A stretch of 64,000 nucleotides of DNA from GWE2-40-63 sp050251815 (GCA_050251815.1 JBFWMB010000001.1:1-64000); one strand, 5' to 3'. Counted from the stretch's first letter, positions 1-8,336 are shown. Numbers and translations are program-made. The notes: generated from the sequence alone by a model not told the origin.

Positions 1-735
1 GATTAAGCTTACAAATAATATTTGTGAGGTGTTGTGTTTTATGTAATCGTTAGTGGCGTCAGACATAAATGAAGCCCCTTTAGCTCCTTTAATCAAAATG
101 AAGTAAGTAATGGCTGTAATGGCAAAACCACCCCAGACCGCACCAAAATACTTCATGGGCTTTTTATAATTAAAGGTAAAGATGAAGCGCGAAATGGCCT
201 GAACCAGCAAACCTACGGTAAAGGAGATTACCACCGAAAGCAGAATTCCCGATATAATGGCCAGTGCTTTGCTGGAATTGATAAAATCGCCAACAGTGGC
301 CGCCCTTTCCACCCCATCGATCAACAGGGTTGTTTCGCCGCTAAAACCCACTTTTACCAGGGCTACTGCAACTGAAGCTCCCAATAGTTCAAAAACAATA
401 GAAACGGTGGTCGATGTAGGTAAACCGATGGTGTTAAAGAAGTCGAGCAGTAGTATGTCGGTAAGCATTACCGCCATAAAAACCACCATAATTTCGGTAA
501 AATAAAAATGCTGGGGATGAAAAATTCCTTTACGGGCCACTTCCATCATTCCGCTCGAAAAGGTTGCTCCAATAAGAATACCAATGCTGGCAACTATCAT
601 AATTACATACCTTGGTGCCACTTTTGAGCCGATGGCCGAATTCAGAAAATTTACTGCGTCGTTGCTTACACCAACAATCAAGTCGGAGATTGCCAGAGCA
701 AACAGAATGAACACTAATACCAAATATATATCCAT
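1..735 (-). CDS. PiT-family inorganic phosphate transporter (N-terminal part)
   Basis: This is the first 245 codons of a multi-pass inner-membrane protein; the 3' end lies beyond the left window edge. It starts MDIYLVLVFILFALAISDL and continues with the PiT N-terminal hallmark of a small acidic/polar patch followed by SNDAVNFLNSAIGSKVAPR, the family signature for phosphate and cation coupling. Several hydrophobic segments follow, together with a GLPTSTTVSIVFELLGAS stretch that resembles the second PiT signature half. The role inferred from family is low-affinity phosphate uptake by H+ or Na+ symport. The ATG at 735 is preceded by a good Bacteroidota-type promoter and 11-bp-phased hexamers, which suggests phosphate-responsive control. 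It is co-oriented with the lipid kinase gene upstream but separated by 157 bp with its own promoter. Confidence 0.88.
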   Translation of the reverse strand, partial: MDIYLVLVFILFALAISDLIVGVSNDAVNFLNSAIGSKVAPRYVIMIVASIGILIGATFSSGMMEVARKGIFHPQHFYFTEIMVVFMAVMLTDILLLDFFNTIGLPTSTTVSIVFELLGASVAVALVKVGFSGETTLLIDGVERAATVGDFINSSKALAIISGILLSVVISFTVGLLVQAISRFIFTFNYKKPMKYFGAVWGGFAITAITYFILIKGAKGASFMSDATNDYIKHNTSQILFVSLI

Positions 736-759
736 ATTTTAAAGTTTTTGGTTACGCCG

Positions 760-787
760 CAAAAGTATGGCTTTTAAAGGGGCTCAA
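760..787 (-). promoter_or_regulatory. Bacteroidota-type promoter of the PiT gene
   Basis: Read on the minus strand, TTG (787-785) is followed after 17 nt by TACTTTTG (767-760). This matches the TAnnTTTG -7 box and a -33 TTG of Bacteroidota sigma factors. The predicted transcript would begin near 753 and leave a leader of about 18 nt before the ATG at 735. Confidence 0.55.
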
Positions 788-815
788 TGTTAAATTATTG
801 TTAACTCTACTTTAA
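788..815 (-). promoter_or_regulatory. Candidate Pho-type operator: hexamers repeated every 11 bp
   Basis: On the minus strand TTAACA occurs at 804-799 and again at 793-788, with 5 nt between them. A degraded copy (TTAAAG) sits exactly one further 11-bp step upstream at 815-810. Direct hexamers with an 11-bp period are the binding geometry of PhoB/PhoP-family response regulators, and TTAACA fits the Bacillus PhoP half-site. The array lies immediately upstream of the -33 element of a phosphate transporter. The regulator assignment is inference. Confidence 0.45.
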
Positions 816-892
816 TTGAACTTTATAATTGCATCGCGTGAACAATGAATTAAAAATTGATAAAAGTTACTCCATTTTATTTAAAAATCGTA

Positions 893-1828
893 TTAAATGT
901 TCGGTAATCTGTCTTTAATTTTTTTTCCAATCACTTCGAAAAAAGGCTTTTTCGGGTTGTATATTACATGCAGTGCATTCGGAATTACCTGGATGTCGAG
1001 TTCATTAGGCAGGTTAATGGGTTCGCCGTCGAGATGCCCTTTAAGATTCTCGCGGGCAACAATTTTCACCCGGGTTCCCCGGATAATTTTCATGTATTTC
1101 GATTTATCGAGCCGCTTGTTAAATAATTTAATTGCCAACTGACCGGCTTCCACTTTTGGAAATTCACTCATCAGGCAAACATCCAACAAACCATCGTTAA
1201 TAATAGCATGCGGCGAAATGTAAGCGTTATTTCCGAATTGAGCCGAATTGGCAAAACTGATTAAGAAGGCTTTTAAATGATGTTCCTGGCCTTCGATATA
1301 AACCTTATACTCGGCGGGTTTGTATTTTTGAAATTCAACTGTTGCCAGCTTTGCATAAGGTATGGGTCCCCGTTTTGATGCGGCAGCAAAAAGATGAGCA
1401 ATATGTGCATCGAAACCTATTCCGGCCACATTAACAAAATATTCGCCATTAAGCGATGCCATGTCAATTTTCTGGATGTGCGGTTCATTTATAAGCTCAA
1501 TGGCTTCTTTAACCCGCATGGGAATATTCAGGTGCCGTGCCAATCCATTGCCTGAGCCTACAGGAACAATTCCCATGATACACGGGCTATTAATCAGCCC
1601 TTTGGCAACTTCGTTTACCGTTCCGTCGCCGCCAACTGCCACAACCATTTGATAATCGGCTACCGCATTTTGACTCAGCAACGTTGCATGCCCGCGGTAT
1701 TCACTAAACACCATATCAAAATCGTACAGTTGCCTGTCAATTGCAGTATTTAACACATCTGAAAAACCTTCTTGTTTTCCCGTTCCAGATATGGGATTTA
1801 TAATAAAAAGAACTCGTTTTTTATTCAT
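893..1828 (-). CDS. Diacylglycerol/lipid kinase family protein (YegS/DgkB type)
   Basis: A 311-residue protein of the diacylglycerol kinase catalytic family. The nucleotide-binding NPISGTGK lies at residues 11-18, the catalytic GGDGT motif at 66-70, and GSGNGLARHL at 91-100. Length and domain are standard for bacterial lipid kinases such as YegS, DgkB or BmrU. No signal peptide or membrane segment is visible, so it is probably a peripheral cytoplasmic enzyme phosphorylating a membrane lipid, most likely diacylglycerol or a sphingoid base. Its ATG overlaps the end of the upstream phosphoglycerol transferase gene by 8 bp, implying translational coupling. That partner would release diacylglycerol if it uses phosphatidylglycerol as donor, making a recycling role plausible (inference). 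Confidence 0.85.
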   Translation of the reverse strand: MNKKRVLFIINPISGTGKQEGFSDVLNTAIDRQLYDFDMVFSEYRGHATLLSQNAVADYQMVVAVGGDGTVNEVAKGLINSPCIMGIVPVGSGNGLARHLNIPMRVKEAIELINEPHIQKIDMASLNGEYFVNVAGIGFDAHIAHLFAAASKRGPIPYAKLATVEFQKYKPAEYKVYIEGQEHHLKAFLISFANSAQFGNNAYISPHAIINDGLLDVCLMSEFPKVEAGQLAIKLFNKRLDKSKYMKIIRGTRVKIVARENLKGHLDGEPINLPNELDIQVIPNALHVIYNPKKPFFEVIGKKIKDRLPNI

Positions 1829-3755
1829 GCTTAGTAATACTAGAGCTAATAACCGGATTATATTTCATCAAATTTTCTTCCATTCGTACATTGAACTGTT
1901 GAATAACACCTTTTAATAACAGTTCACCTGCTTGGGTTTCTACCATTAGTGAATTAGGAGTTGGCAATGGGTTTAAAGGTTGATATAAAAGCGTGTCGAT
2001 AGAAACCACTTTGCTACCATTGAAATGTAAGGCATAATTGTTGAAAACCAATTGATACAAGCCGTTTGAATAAGCAACGGCAAAACCCTCGGGAGTATTT
2101 CGAAAAACACTGGTTCCGAAAGCTACAAAAGGTTCAGAATAATGCAAATAATCGAGTACTGAAGGAAAAATATCAGTTTGCTGACAAATTCTTTCCGATA
2201 AACCCGTAAGTTTTTTATCACCAGGGGCAAAAAATACCAAAGGAACGGCATATTTGCCCACATTGCTTTTATAAAAATCGGCTTCTGCCTGAGCGGTATG
2301 ATCGGCAGTTAATACAAAAAGCGTGTTTTTATACCAGGATTGTTTTTCAGCGGTTTCAAAAAAACGTTTCAGGGCAAAATCGGCATAGCCAATACTTTCA
2401 AGATTGATCAGGTTTCCTTTGGGAAATTTGCCGACATATTTTTCAGGAATACTATACGGATGATGCGAACTCAGGGTAAAAACCGAAGTGAAAAAGGGTT
2501 CTTTCATCCGTGAAATTTGGTCGCAAAAATATTGCAGGTAAGGTTCGTCATATATTCCCCAATTTCCGTCGTAATCCCCATCATTTGGGTATTCATTCAT
2601 TCCAAAATACGCATCGATGCCAGCCAACTTTGTAAAATTATCAAAACCCATCGTTCCATTTTTTCCTCCATGGTAAAACGAAGTTTGATAGCCTTTGCTT
2701 TTAAGTATTGCAGCCAGACTTTCAATATGGTTCGAACTGTAAAGCGAAGTTACGTATGCATTGTCCATTAAGGCAGGAAGACTGCTTAAAATTGATGGCA
2801 AAGCTTCGATGGAACGTTTCCCGTTGGCAAAGGCATGGGTAAAGGTTAACCCTTGCTGCATAATAGAATCAAAGTTGGGCGTATATCCCTGATTATTATT
2901 CAAAAAGCCACTGTATTCACGGCCAAAACTTTCTAAAATAATAATTACTACATTCTTATTTCTAAATTCTTGCTTGTGGTTCAGTCTAATTTCCGGATTA
3001 AAAATGGAATCGAGTTGTTGTGAATCGAAATAATTTGGATTGGGTAAAACTTTTCGTCCCCAGGTTTTTACCACTGTAAAGGGTGAATTTAAAACCAATC
3101 CGGCATATTCAGGCGAAGTGTACTTAACAGCAGCAATTACACCGATAGGCTTAAGTTGAAAACCACCCCGACCAAAAATAATCATAAAAAAAAGTACAAC
3201 GGAGCCTATTAGTAATTGTAATCCTTGTTTTAATGGCGAGAAACGTTTTTCAGGCTTAGCTTGTTCTTTTTGATTTGGATACAGGCGGGCAAAAACATAG
3301 ATAAACAAACCAAAAAACAAGAACAGGAACCAGTAATCTTTTATAAACTCGGGTAAAAGGGCAATAAAATCGTTTCCCAACCATTCTTTGGTAAAAAAAT
3401 CGGCACCCAAACGCTTACCTTCAAATTCATAAAATTTTACATCAATCATATTCAAAGCCAATACAAAAGTATTCACTACCAGGAAAAGAATTTTAAGCAC
3501 AAGTTGATACCATGTTCTACTAACCAAAGATACAGGTAACACACTCAAGAGTACAAACACCAGGTTAAAAAGTGCTACAGTAGCTAAATCGAAGCGAAGC
3601 CCATATATAAAATGAAGGATAACCTGAAAGAAACCCAAACCGGAGTAAAGTTTAAGGTTAAAAAAATAAAAAACCAGTCGGGTAAGCGTTAAAAAAAACA
3701 TCACCAGAAACAGACGTAACCCTAACTGATACAATTGTTTGTAATAATACCTCAT
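1821..3755 (-). CDS. LTA synthase-like sulfatase-fold phosphoglycerol transferase
   Basis: A 644-residue membrane enzyme of the alkaline phosphatase/sulfatase superfamily. About five hydrophobic segments occupy the first 200 residues, followed by an extracytoplasmic catalytic domain from about 265. Visible metal and active-site motifs are IILESFGREYSG, the nucleophile region NGKRSIEALPS (a Ser where LtaS has Thr), SSHHPYSIP and LTADHTAQ. Gram-negative relatives transfer phosphoglycerol or phosphoethanolamine to periplasmic or surface glycans and lipids; the acceptor cannot be told here. I chose the ATG at 3755 because the frame only extends upstream through a TTG (3770), and a -7 box at 3794-3787 places transcription start near 3780. 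It is the first gene of a pair with the lipid kinase. Confidence 0.85.
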   Translation of the reverse strand: MRYYYKQLYQLGLRLFLVMFFLTLTRLVFYFFNLKLYSGLGFFQVILHFIYGLRFDLATVALFNLVFVLLSVLPVSLVSRTWYQLVLKILFLVVNTFVLALNMIDVKFYEFEGKRLGADFFTKEWLGNDFIALLPEFIKDYWFLFLFFGLFIYVFARLYPNQKEQAKPEKRFSPLKQGLQLLIGSVVLFFMIIFGRGGFQLKPIGVIAAVKYTSPEYAGLVLNSPFTVVKTWGRKVLPNPNYFDSQQLDSIFNPEIRLNHKQEFRNKNVVIIILESFGREYSGFLNNNQGYTPNFDSIMQQGLTFTHAFANGKRSIEALPSILSSLPALMDNAYVTSLYSSNHIESLAAILKSKGYQTSFYHGGKNGTMGFDNFTKLAGIDAYFGMNEYPNDGDYDGNWGIYDEPYLQYFCDQISRMKEPFFTSVFTLSSHHPYSIPEKYVGKFPKGNLINLESIGYADFALKRFFETAEKQSWYKNTLFVLTADHTAQAEADFYKSNVGKYAVPLVFFAPGDKKLTGLSERICQQTDIFPSVLDYLHYSEPFVAFGTSVFRNTPEGFAVAYSNGLYQLVFNNYALHFNGSKVVSIDTLLYQPLNPLPTPNSLMVETQAGELLLKGVIQQFNVRMEENLMKYNPVISSSITKHE

Positions 3756-3764
3756 AAGCACACA

Positions 3765-3783
3765 CGGCAATTTGATATTGCCG
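3765..3783. repeat. 7-bp inverted repeat in the leader of the phosphoglycerol transferase gene
   Basis: CGGCAAT (3765-3771) and ATTGCCG (3777-3783) are separated by 5 nt. The element sits between the -7 box and the ATG at 3755, covering the presumed transcription start. It could be an operator or a short leader hairpin. Confidence 0.4.
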
Positions 3784-3786
3784 AAG

Positions 3787-3794
3787 CAAAAGTA
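3787..3794 (-). promoter_or_regulatory. -7 box upstream of the phosphoglycerol transferase gene
   Basis: TACTTTTG on the minus strand exactly matches TAnnTTTG, 32 nt upstream of the ATG at 3755. No clear -33 TTG is seen at the usual spacing. Confidence 0.35.
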
Positions 3795-3821
3795 ATTAAA
3801 ATATTGATTTTATATAAAAAC

Positions 3822-3848
3822 AAAAGGCAGCCAAAGTGGCTGCCTTTT
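3822..3848 (-). terminator. Rho-independent terminator of the methylmalonyl-CoA decarboxylase operon
   Basis: A perfect 12-bp stem (AAAAGGCAGCCA / TGGCTGCCTTTT) with a 3-nt loop stands 22 bp beyond the oadB stop codon. The minus-strand copy ends in a T-run. Confidence 0.85.
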
Positions 3849-3869
3849 AAAAATATGCTTTTGAGCTGT

Positions 3870-5543
3870 TTACATTAAGAAACTCAGCAAAATACCTGCT
3901 GCTACAGCAGAACCAATAACTCCTGAAACATTTGGTGCCATGGCATGCATCAGCAGGTGGTTGGTGGGATCTTCAGCGAGTCCCATATTCTGCACCACCC
4001 GGGCACTGTCAGGAACAGCTGAAACACCAGCAGCACCAATCATGGGATTGATTGGGTTGCTTTTGTTCGAAAACAGATTCATTACTTTAGCAAAGATAAC
4101 ACCTCCCGCAGTGGCTACCATAAAGGATGCTGCTCCCAATCCAAAAATCATAATGGAATCGGGCGTTAAAAATACATCGGCCTGGGTTGATGCACCCACG
4201 GTAATTCCCAACAAAATGGTGATGGTGTTTATTAAAGCATTACTTGCCGTGTCGGCCAAACGATTGGTTACACCACATTCTTTAAAAAGATTTCCAAGGA
4301 AAAGCATACCTAAAAGAGGCAAAGCCGTTGGAGCAATGTAAGCTGTAATTAACAAGGCAATAATGGGGAACATTATTTTTTCCAAACGAGAAACTGCTCG
4401 GGGTGGACGCATGCGTATTGAACGCTCTTTTTTGGTGGTAAGTAACTTAATAATGGGAGGCTGAATAACCGGAACCAATGCCATGTAGGAATACGCAGCA
4501 ATAGCAATGGGACCAATAAGGTTTTTCACTACTTCGCCATTGGCCATAATATTCACTCCGTTTGCCAGTTTCGACGATAGAAAAATAGCTGTTGGGCCGT
4601 CGGCACCACCAATAATACCAATCGCTCCCGCTTCAGGAGGCGCAAATCCCAATAACAAGGAACCAAGAAAGGTAACAAAAATACCTACCTGAGCTGCTGC
4701 TCCCAAAAGCATCAACTTTGGGTTCGATATTAAGGACGAAAAGTCGGTCATGGCACCAATTCCCATAAAAATTAGTGGTGGATACCAACCTTGCAACACT
4801 CCCTGATACAAAATATTCATCACACTTCCCGGCTCGTAAATCCCTAGTTTCAAATTAAAATCAACTGCCTGAAACATGGGAATGTTTCCAATCAGAATTC
4901 CCATTCCAATAGGTATCAGCAATAAAGGCTCGTAATCAAATTTAATGGCAAGAAAAATAAAGAAGATGCCAATAAGTACCATAACCAGGTGACCAGGGGT
5001 AGCATTTGAAAAGCCGGTAAATTCGTAAAAGTTCAACAAACCATGTACAGCACCTGAAACATGTTTGTAGCTTACTTCATCGCTTTCAACAAGCGTACCA
5101 TCAACAAATGTTAAAACACGCTGCGGTAACTGTATAGTCTCTGGGGTTGTGGCATACTGATAACTGGTAGCATTGGGATCGAGATTTTTTCCAAAATGAA
5201 CTACATTTAACGGGTTAAAGTCCATAATTAACCGCTTGCCATCAAGATGCCAACGCCCTGAAAAACGCTGTTTTACTGAATCCATTACAAATGTATTCAC
5301 TCTTTCACCATGAATTACATCTTCTTTAAATTCAATGGTTTTGTAGCGTTCAACGGTGCGAATAGCCGACCAATCAGTTATGGTATCCGGGTTTATTGTA
5401 GCATTGGGAATATATCCTCCGGCTTTGTTCATCCATTTACCGCTTTTAATTTGCATTTCCAGATCCTTTTCTGCCCGAACCGGATTCCAGAAAACAAGAC
5501 CTGCCAAAAGGATTAAAAAAGAAACTATTTTTATTTTAAACAT
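3870..5543 (-). CDS. oadB: Na+-translocating decarboxylase beta subunit with exported N-terminal domain
   Basis: The 557-residue membrane subunit of a biotin-dependent sodium-pumping decarboxylase. The C-terminal 370 residues are classical OadB/MmdB, with the GGADGPTAIFLSSKLA loop (the conserved Asp of the Na+ pathway) and the NPMIGAAGVSAVPDSARVVQ region holding the ion-site polar residues. Ordinary OadB is near 380-430 residues. Here about 165 extra residues precede it, starting with a signal peptide (MFKIKIVSFLILLAGLVFW) and a soluble, beta-rich-looking domain that must lie in the periplasm. The ATG at 5543 was preferred to a TTG nine bases upstream. It is last in the mce-mmdA-oadG-bccP-oadB operon and is followed by a strong terminator. 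Confidence 0.92.
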   Translation of the reverse strand: MFKIKIVSFLILLAGLVFWNPVRAEKDLEMQIKSGKWMNKAGGYIPNATINPDTITDWSAIRTVERYKTIEFKEDVIHGERVNTFVMDSVKQRFSGRWHLDGKRLIMDFNPLNVVHFGKNLDPNATSYQYATTPETIQLPQRVLTFVDGTLVESDEVSYKHVSGAVHGLLNFYEFTGFSNATPGHLVMVLIGIFFIFLAIKFDYEPLLLIPIGMGILIGNIPMFQAVDFNLKLGIYEPGSVMNILYQGVLQGWYPPLIFMGIGAMTDFSSLISNPKLMLLGAAAQVGIFVTFLGSLLLGFAPPEAGAIGIIGGADGPTAIFLSSKLANGVNIMANGEVVKNLIGPIAIAAYSYMALVPVIQPPIIKLLTTKKERSIRMRPPRAVSRLEKIMFPIIALLITAYIAPTALPLLGMLFLGNLFKECGVTNRLADTASNALINTITILLGITVGASTQADVFLTPDSIMIFGLGAASFMVATAGGVIFAKVMNLFSNKSNPINPMIGAAGVSAVPDSARVVQNMGLAEDPTNHLLMHAMAPNVSGVIGSAVAAGILLSFLM

Positions 5544-5561
5544 AACTTTCAAATTTCCGGT

Positions 5562-5984
5562 TTATTCCAACTCGAGTAAAACATCCTCCTGCAATACGGC
5601 ATCGCCAACAGCTACCTTAATAGATTTTACTACGCCATCTTTTTCCGACATAATGTTATTCTCCATTTTCATAGCTTCCATTATCAGCAGCACATCACCG
5701 CGTTTAACCGTATCGCCCACAGCCACTTTCAATTTAAAAATTGAACCAGGCAGCGGAGCTTTTACTTTGTAACCTGCTGAATCTTTTTTGGTAATGGTAC
5801 CTTCGCCCGGTTTTGAAACCACCGGTTGACGAACCAGTTTTGGGGTTTTGGTAACTTTCATTTCTTTATGAACTTCAACCTCGTAACTGGTTCCGTTAAC
5901 TTCGAGATGCGCAATGTTATCGTCAACGTCCTTAATCAGAACCTCGTATTTTTGACCCTTTATGGTGAAATCGAATTTTTTCAT
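5562..5984 (-). CDS. Biotin carboxyl carrier subunit of the decarboxylase
   Basis: A 140-residue carrier whose C-terminal 70 residues form a biotinyl domain. The EAMKMEN motif places the biotin on Lys106, followed by MSEKDGVV. Residues 1-45 form a small N-terminal module, and 46-74 a Pro/Lys/Thr/Gly linker that lets the biotin arm swing between the carboxyltransferase (MmdA) and the membrane decarboxylase (OadB). This size fits MmdC/gamma-type carriers rather than AccB. It lies between oadG and oadB with gaps of only 7 and 18 bp. No biotin carboxylase gene is present in the operon, which supports a decarboxylase over an ATP-driven carboxylase. Confidence 0.92.
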   Translation of the reverse strand: MKKFDFTIKGQKYEVLIKDVDDNIAHLEVNGTSYEVEVHKEMKVTKTPKLVRQPVVSKPGEGTITKKDSAGYKVKAPLPGSIFKLKVAVGDTVKRGDVLLIMEAMKMENNIMSEKDGVVKSIKVAVGDAVLQEDVLLELE

Positions 5985-5991
5985 CGCTTTA

Positions 5992-6339
5992 TTATTTTAA
6001 TGGGGTATTGTAGATATTGTAAATTTTTGAACTCCAGGGCGAATACCTGCGCTGAATGCGGCTTATGGTAATAACATTGGGTTCCTCATCGTGCATGTCG
6101 TTTAAATAAAGATGCAGTGCCATACTAATGGCAGCACTGACATCACCACCCACCGACAATTCATCGGGTTGGTTGGTTACCTCCTTGCCTTTACGACGAA
6201 GTTCGGTCCTGACTTTCATATTGATAATCCGTGGTATTGCGGTAAATATTAGAATTAAGACTACCAACGCCAGAAACACAATGATATAACCTACCAATGC
6301 CACCGTGAAACCACCTTGATTTGCAACTGATTCAATCAT
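5992..6339 (-). CDS. OadG-family small membrane subunit of the sodium pump
   Basis: A 115-residue protein with one transmembrane helix (about residues 13-36, GFTVALVGYIIVFLALVVLI). A charged cytoplasmic region follows, ending in RRYSPWSSKIYNIYNTPLK, the YSPWSSKI tail typical of Bacteroidota OadG/MmdD proteins. The family stabilizes the complex and anchors the soluble carboxyltransferase to the beta subunit. The gene stands between mmdA (11 bp upstream) and the biotin carrier (7 bp downstream), as expected for the decarboxylase operon. These subunits diverge quickly in sequence, so context carries part of the call. Confidence 0.85.
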   Translation of the reverse strand: MIESVANQGGFTVALVGYIIVFLALVVLILIFTAIPRIINMKVRTELRRKGKEVTNQPDELSVGGDVSAAISMALHLYLNDMHDEEPNVITISRIQRRYSPWSSKIYNIYNTPLK

Positions 6340-6350
6340 AATATTGGTTT

Positions 6351-7910
6351 TTAAAGGGGTATATTACAATGTTTTTTAGGAGGATTCGATAGTTTCTTTG
6401 TAGCCAGACTTTCAAATCCACGGATAATGCGGAACCTTGAATTTCGGGGCTCAATAATATCATCGATGTAACCATAGGCCGCTGCCTGATAAGGATTTGC
6501 AAACTTTTCTTTATACTCGGCAACCTTTTCATCTACAAATTTTGCCCGTTCTTCCGGATCGGTTAATTCTGCCAGTTTTCGACCTTCCAATACTTCAATA
6601 GCACCAGAGGCTCCCATTACAGCAATCTCGGCAGTTGGCCAGGCATAATTCAAATCGCCCCGTAATTGTTTGCAAGACATTACATCGTGTGCACCACCGT
6701 ATGATTTACGCAAAGTAATTGTAATTTTGGGTACAGTGGCTTCACCATAGGCAAACATTAATTTTGCTCCATGAATAATAATACCTCCGTATTCCTGTCC
6801 GCTTCCGGGTAAAAATCCGGGAACATCAACCAGCGTTAAAATCTGAATGTTAAAAGCATCGCAAAAACGAACAAAACGAGCAGCTTTACGCGAGGCTTCA
6901 ATATCAAGCACTCCAGCCAGATAATTAGGCTGATTGGCTATAATTCCGGTGGGTACTCCATTAAATTTGGCAAAACCTACAATGATATTTTTGGCATAAT
7001 TTCGATGTACTTCTAAAAATTCCTGTGAATCGACAATGGTATAAATTACATCCTTCATATCGTACGGATGATTGGGATTTTCAGGAATAATTTCGTTCAA
7101 TGAATCTTCCAGGCGATCAATCGGATCAGAACAAGGAGTTACCGGCGGTTCTTCCAGATTGTTTTGCGGAAGGTACGAAAGTAATTTTCGGATAATTAAG
7201 ATGCCTTCCTTCTCATCGTCGCAAAGAAAATGCGATACACCGGATTTGGTGGCATGAATGGTGGCTCCTCCCAAATCTTCGGTCGAAATATCTTCACCGG
7301 TAACTGTTTTCACAACTTTTGGACCTGTAACAAACATGTAACTCGATTTGTCGGACATAAGCACAAAATCGGTCAAAGCGGGTGAATAAACGGCTCCACC
7401 GGCGCAGGGACCAAAAATGGCTGAAATCTGCGGTATAACACCCGAAGCTAATATGTTGCGCTCAAAAATCTCGGCATATCCGGCCAAAGAAGTTACTCCT
7501 TCCTGAATACGTGCGCCTCCACTGTCGTTGATTCCGATAACCGGAGCTCCAACTTTCATGGCCATGTCCATTACTTTGCAAATTTTTTGAGCAAAGGTTT
7601 CTGAAAGTGAGCCTCCAAAAACAGTAAAATCCTGCGAAAAAACGTACACTACGCGTCCGTCGATGGTACCGTGACCGGTAACCACACCATCGCCCAAAAA
7701 TTTTGTTTTCTCCAGTCCAAAGTTGGTGCATCGGTGGGTAACAAACATGTCAAACTCTTCAAAACTGCCTTCGTCCAACAACATATCGATACGCTCACGA
7801 GCGGTAAACTTACCTTTTTGATGTTGCGCTTCAATTCGTTTTTCGCCGCCTCCCAAACGGGCCTGTACCCGTTTATCAATTAATTCTTTGATTTTATCCT
7901 GATTTGCCAT
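6351..7910 (-). CDS. mmdA: Methylmalonyl-CoA decarboxylase alpha (carboxyltransferase) subunit
   Basis: A 519-residue carboxyltransferase of the acyl-CoA carboxylase beta / MmdA family. The two crotonase-like halves are visible: the N half has GGSLSETFAQKI and GINDSGGARIQEGVTSLAGY, and the C half has LVDVPGFLPGSGQEYGGII and SYGGAHDVM. The C-terminus PPKKHCNIPL matches the family's usual KKHGNIPL tail. It transfers the carboxyl group of (S)-methylmalonyl-CoA to biotin on the carrier subunit, giving propionyl-CoA. The family also includes propionyl-CoA carboxylase, but linked oadG, oadB and epimerase genes and the lack of a biotin carboxylase favour the Na+ pump. It starts 21 bp after the epimerase gene. 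Confidence 0.9.
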   Translation of the reverse strand: MANQDKIKELIDKRVQARLGGGEKRIEAQHQKGKFTARERIDMLLDEGSFEEFDMFVTHRCTNFGLEKTKFLGDGVVTGHGTIDGRVVYVFSQDFTVFGGSLSETFAQKICKVMDMAMKVGAPVIGINDSGGARIQEGVTSLAGYAEIFERNILASGVIPQISAIFGPCAGGAVYSPALTDFVLMSDKSSYMFVTGPKVVKTVTGEDISTEDLGGATIHATKSGVSHFLCDDEKEGILIIRKLLSYLPQNNLEEPPVTPCSDPIDRLEDSLNEIIPENPNHPYDMKDVIYTIVDSQEFLEVHRNYAKNIIVGFAKFNGVPTGIIANQPNYLAGVLDIEASRKAARFVRFCDAFNIQILTLVDVPGFLPGSGQEYGGIIIHGAKLMFAYGEATVPKITITLRKSYGGAHDVMSCKQLRGDLNYAWPTAEIAVMGASGAIEVLEGRKLAELTDPEERAKFVDEKVAEYKEKFANPYQAAAYGYIDDIIEPRNSRFRIIRGFESLATKKLSNPPKKHCNIPL

Positions 7911-7931
7911 AGTAAATCGTTTATATAAATT

Positions 7932-8336
7932 TTATTTATTGTCGCACAGTTCGGTAAGCACTCCTAAAGTTGATTTGGGATGGAGAAATCCTATGTTTAG
8001 TCCTTCGGCACCTTTGCGACCCGCTTTGTCGATAAGTTGCACACCGGCCTCTTCTGCGTTTTTAAGCGCTGTATTTACATCATCGACAGCAAAAGCTATG
8101 TGATGTATGCCTTGTCCTTTTTTCTCTAAAAATTTGCCTATGGGTCCTTCCGGATCGGTCGACTCCAACAATTCAATTTTTGTATCACCCACTTTAAAGA
8201 AGGCTGTTTTTACTTTCTGATCTTTAACCTCTTCAACCGCATAGCATTTTAATCCCAAAACTTTCTCGTAAAAGGGAATCGATTCTTCGAGACTATTAAC
8301 CGCAATTCCAATGTGTTCAATGTGCGTAGGCTTCAT
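7932..8336 (-). CDS. mce: Methylmalonyl-CoA epimerase
   Basis: A 134-residue protein of the vicinal-oxygen-chelate fold with two beta-alpha-beta-beta-beta repeats. Metal ligands expected for the family are visible at His8 (EHIGIAV), His79 (GIHHIAFAVDD) and Glu129 (LTELCDNK). It interconverts (R)- and (S)-methylmalonyl-CoA, linking the B12-dependent mutase, which is not in this window, with the decarboxylase encoded next. It is the first gene of the operon. A TATTTTTG -7-like box lies on the minus strand at 8550-8543, about 210 bp upstream, but without a clear -33 element. Confidence 0.93.
   Translation of the reverse strand: MKPTHIEHIGIAVNSLEESIPFYEKVLGLKCYAVEEVKDQKVKTAFFKVGDTKIELLESTDPEGPIGKFLEKKGQGIHHIAFAVDDVNTALKNAEEAGVQLIDKAGRKGAEGLNIGFLHPKSTLGVLTELCDNK

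Noticed and set aside
3756..3770. Earlier start of the phosphoglycerol transferase
   Set aside because: The only codon available is TTG, and it falls about 10 nt after the predicted transcription start; the ATG at 3755 fits better.
6351..7910. Propionyl-CoA or acetyl-CoA carboxylase
   Set aside because: No biotin carboxylase is encoded nearby, while oadG, oadB and mce are, favouring the sodium-pumping decarboxylase.
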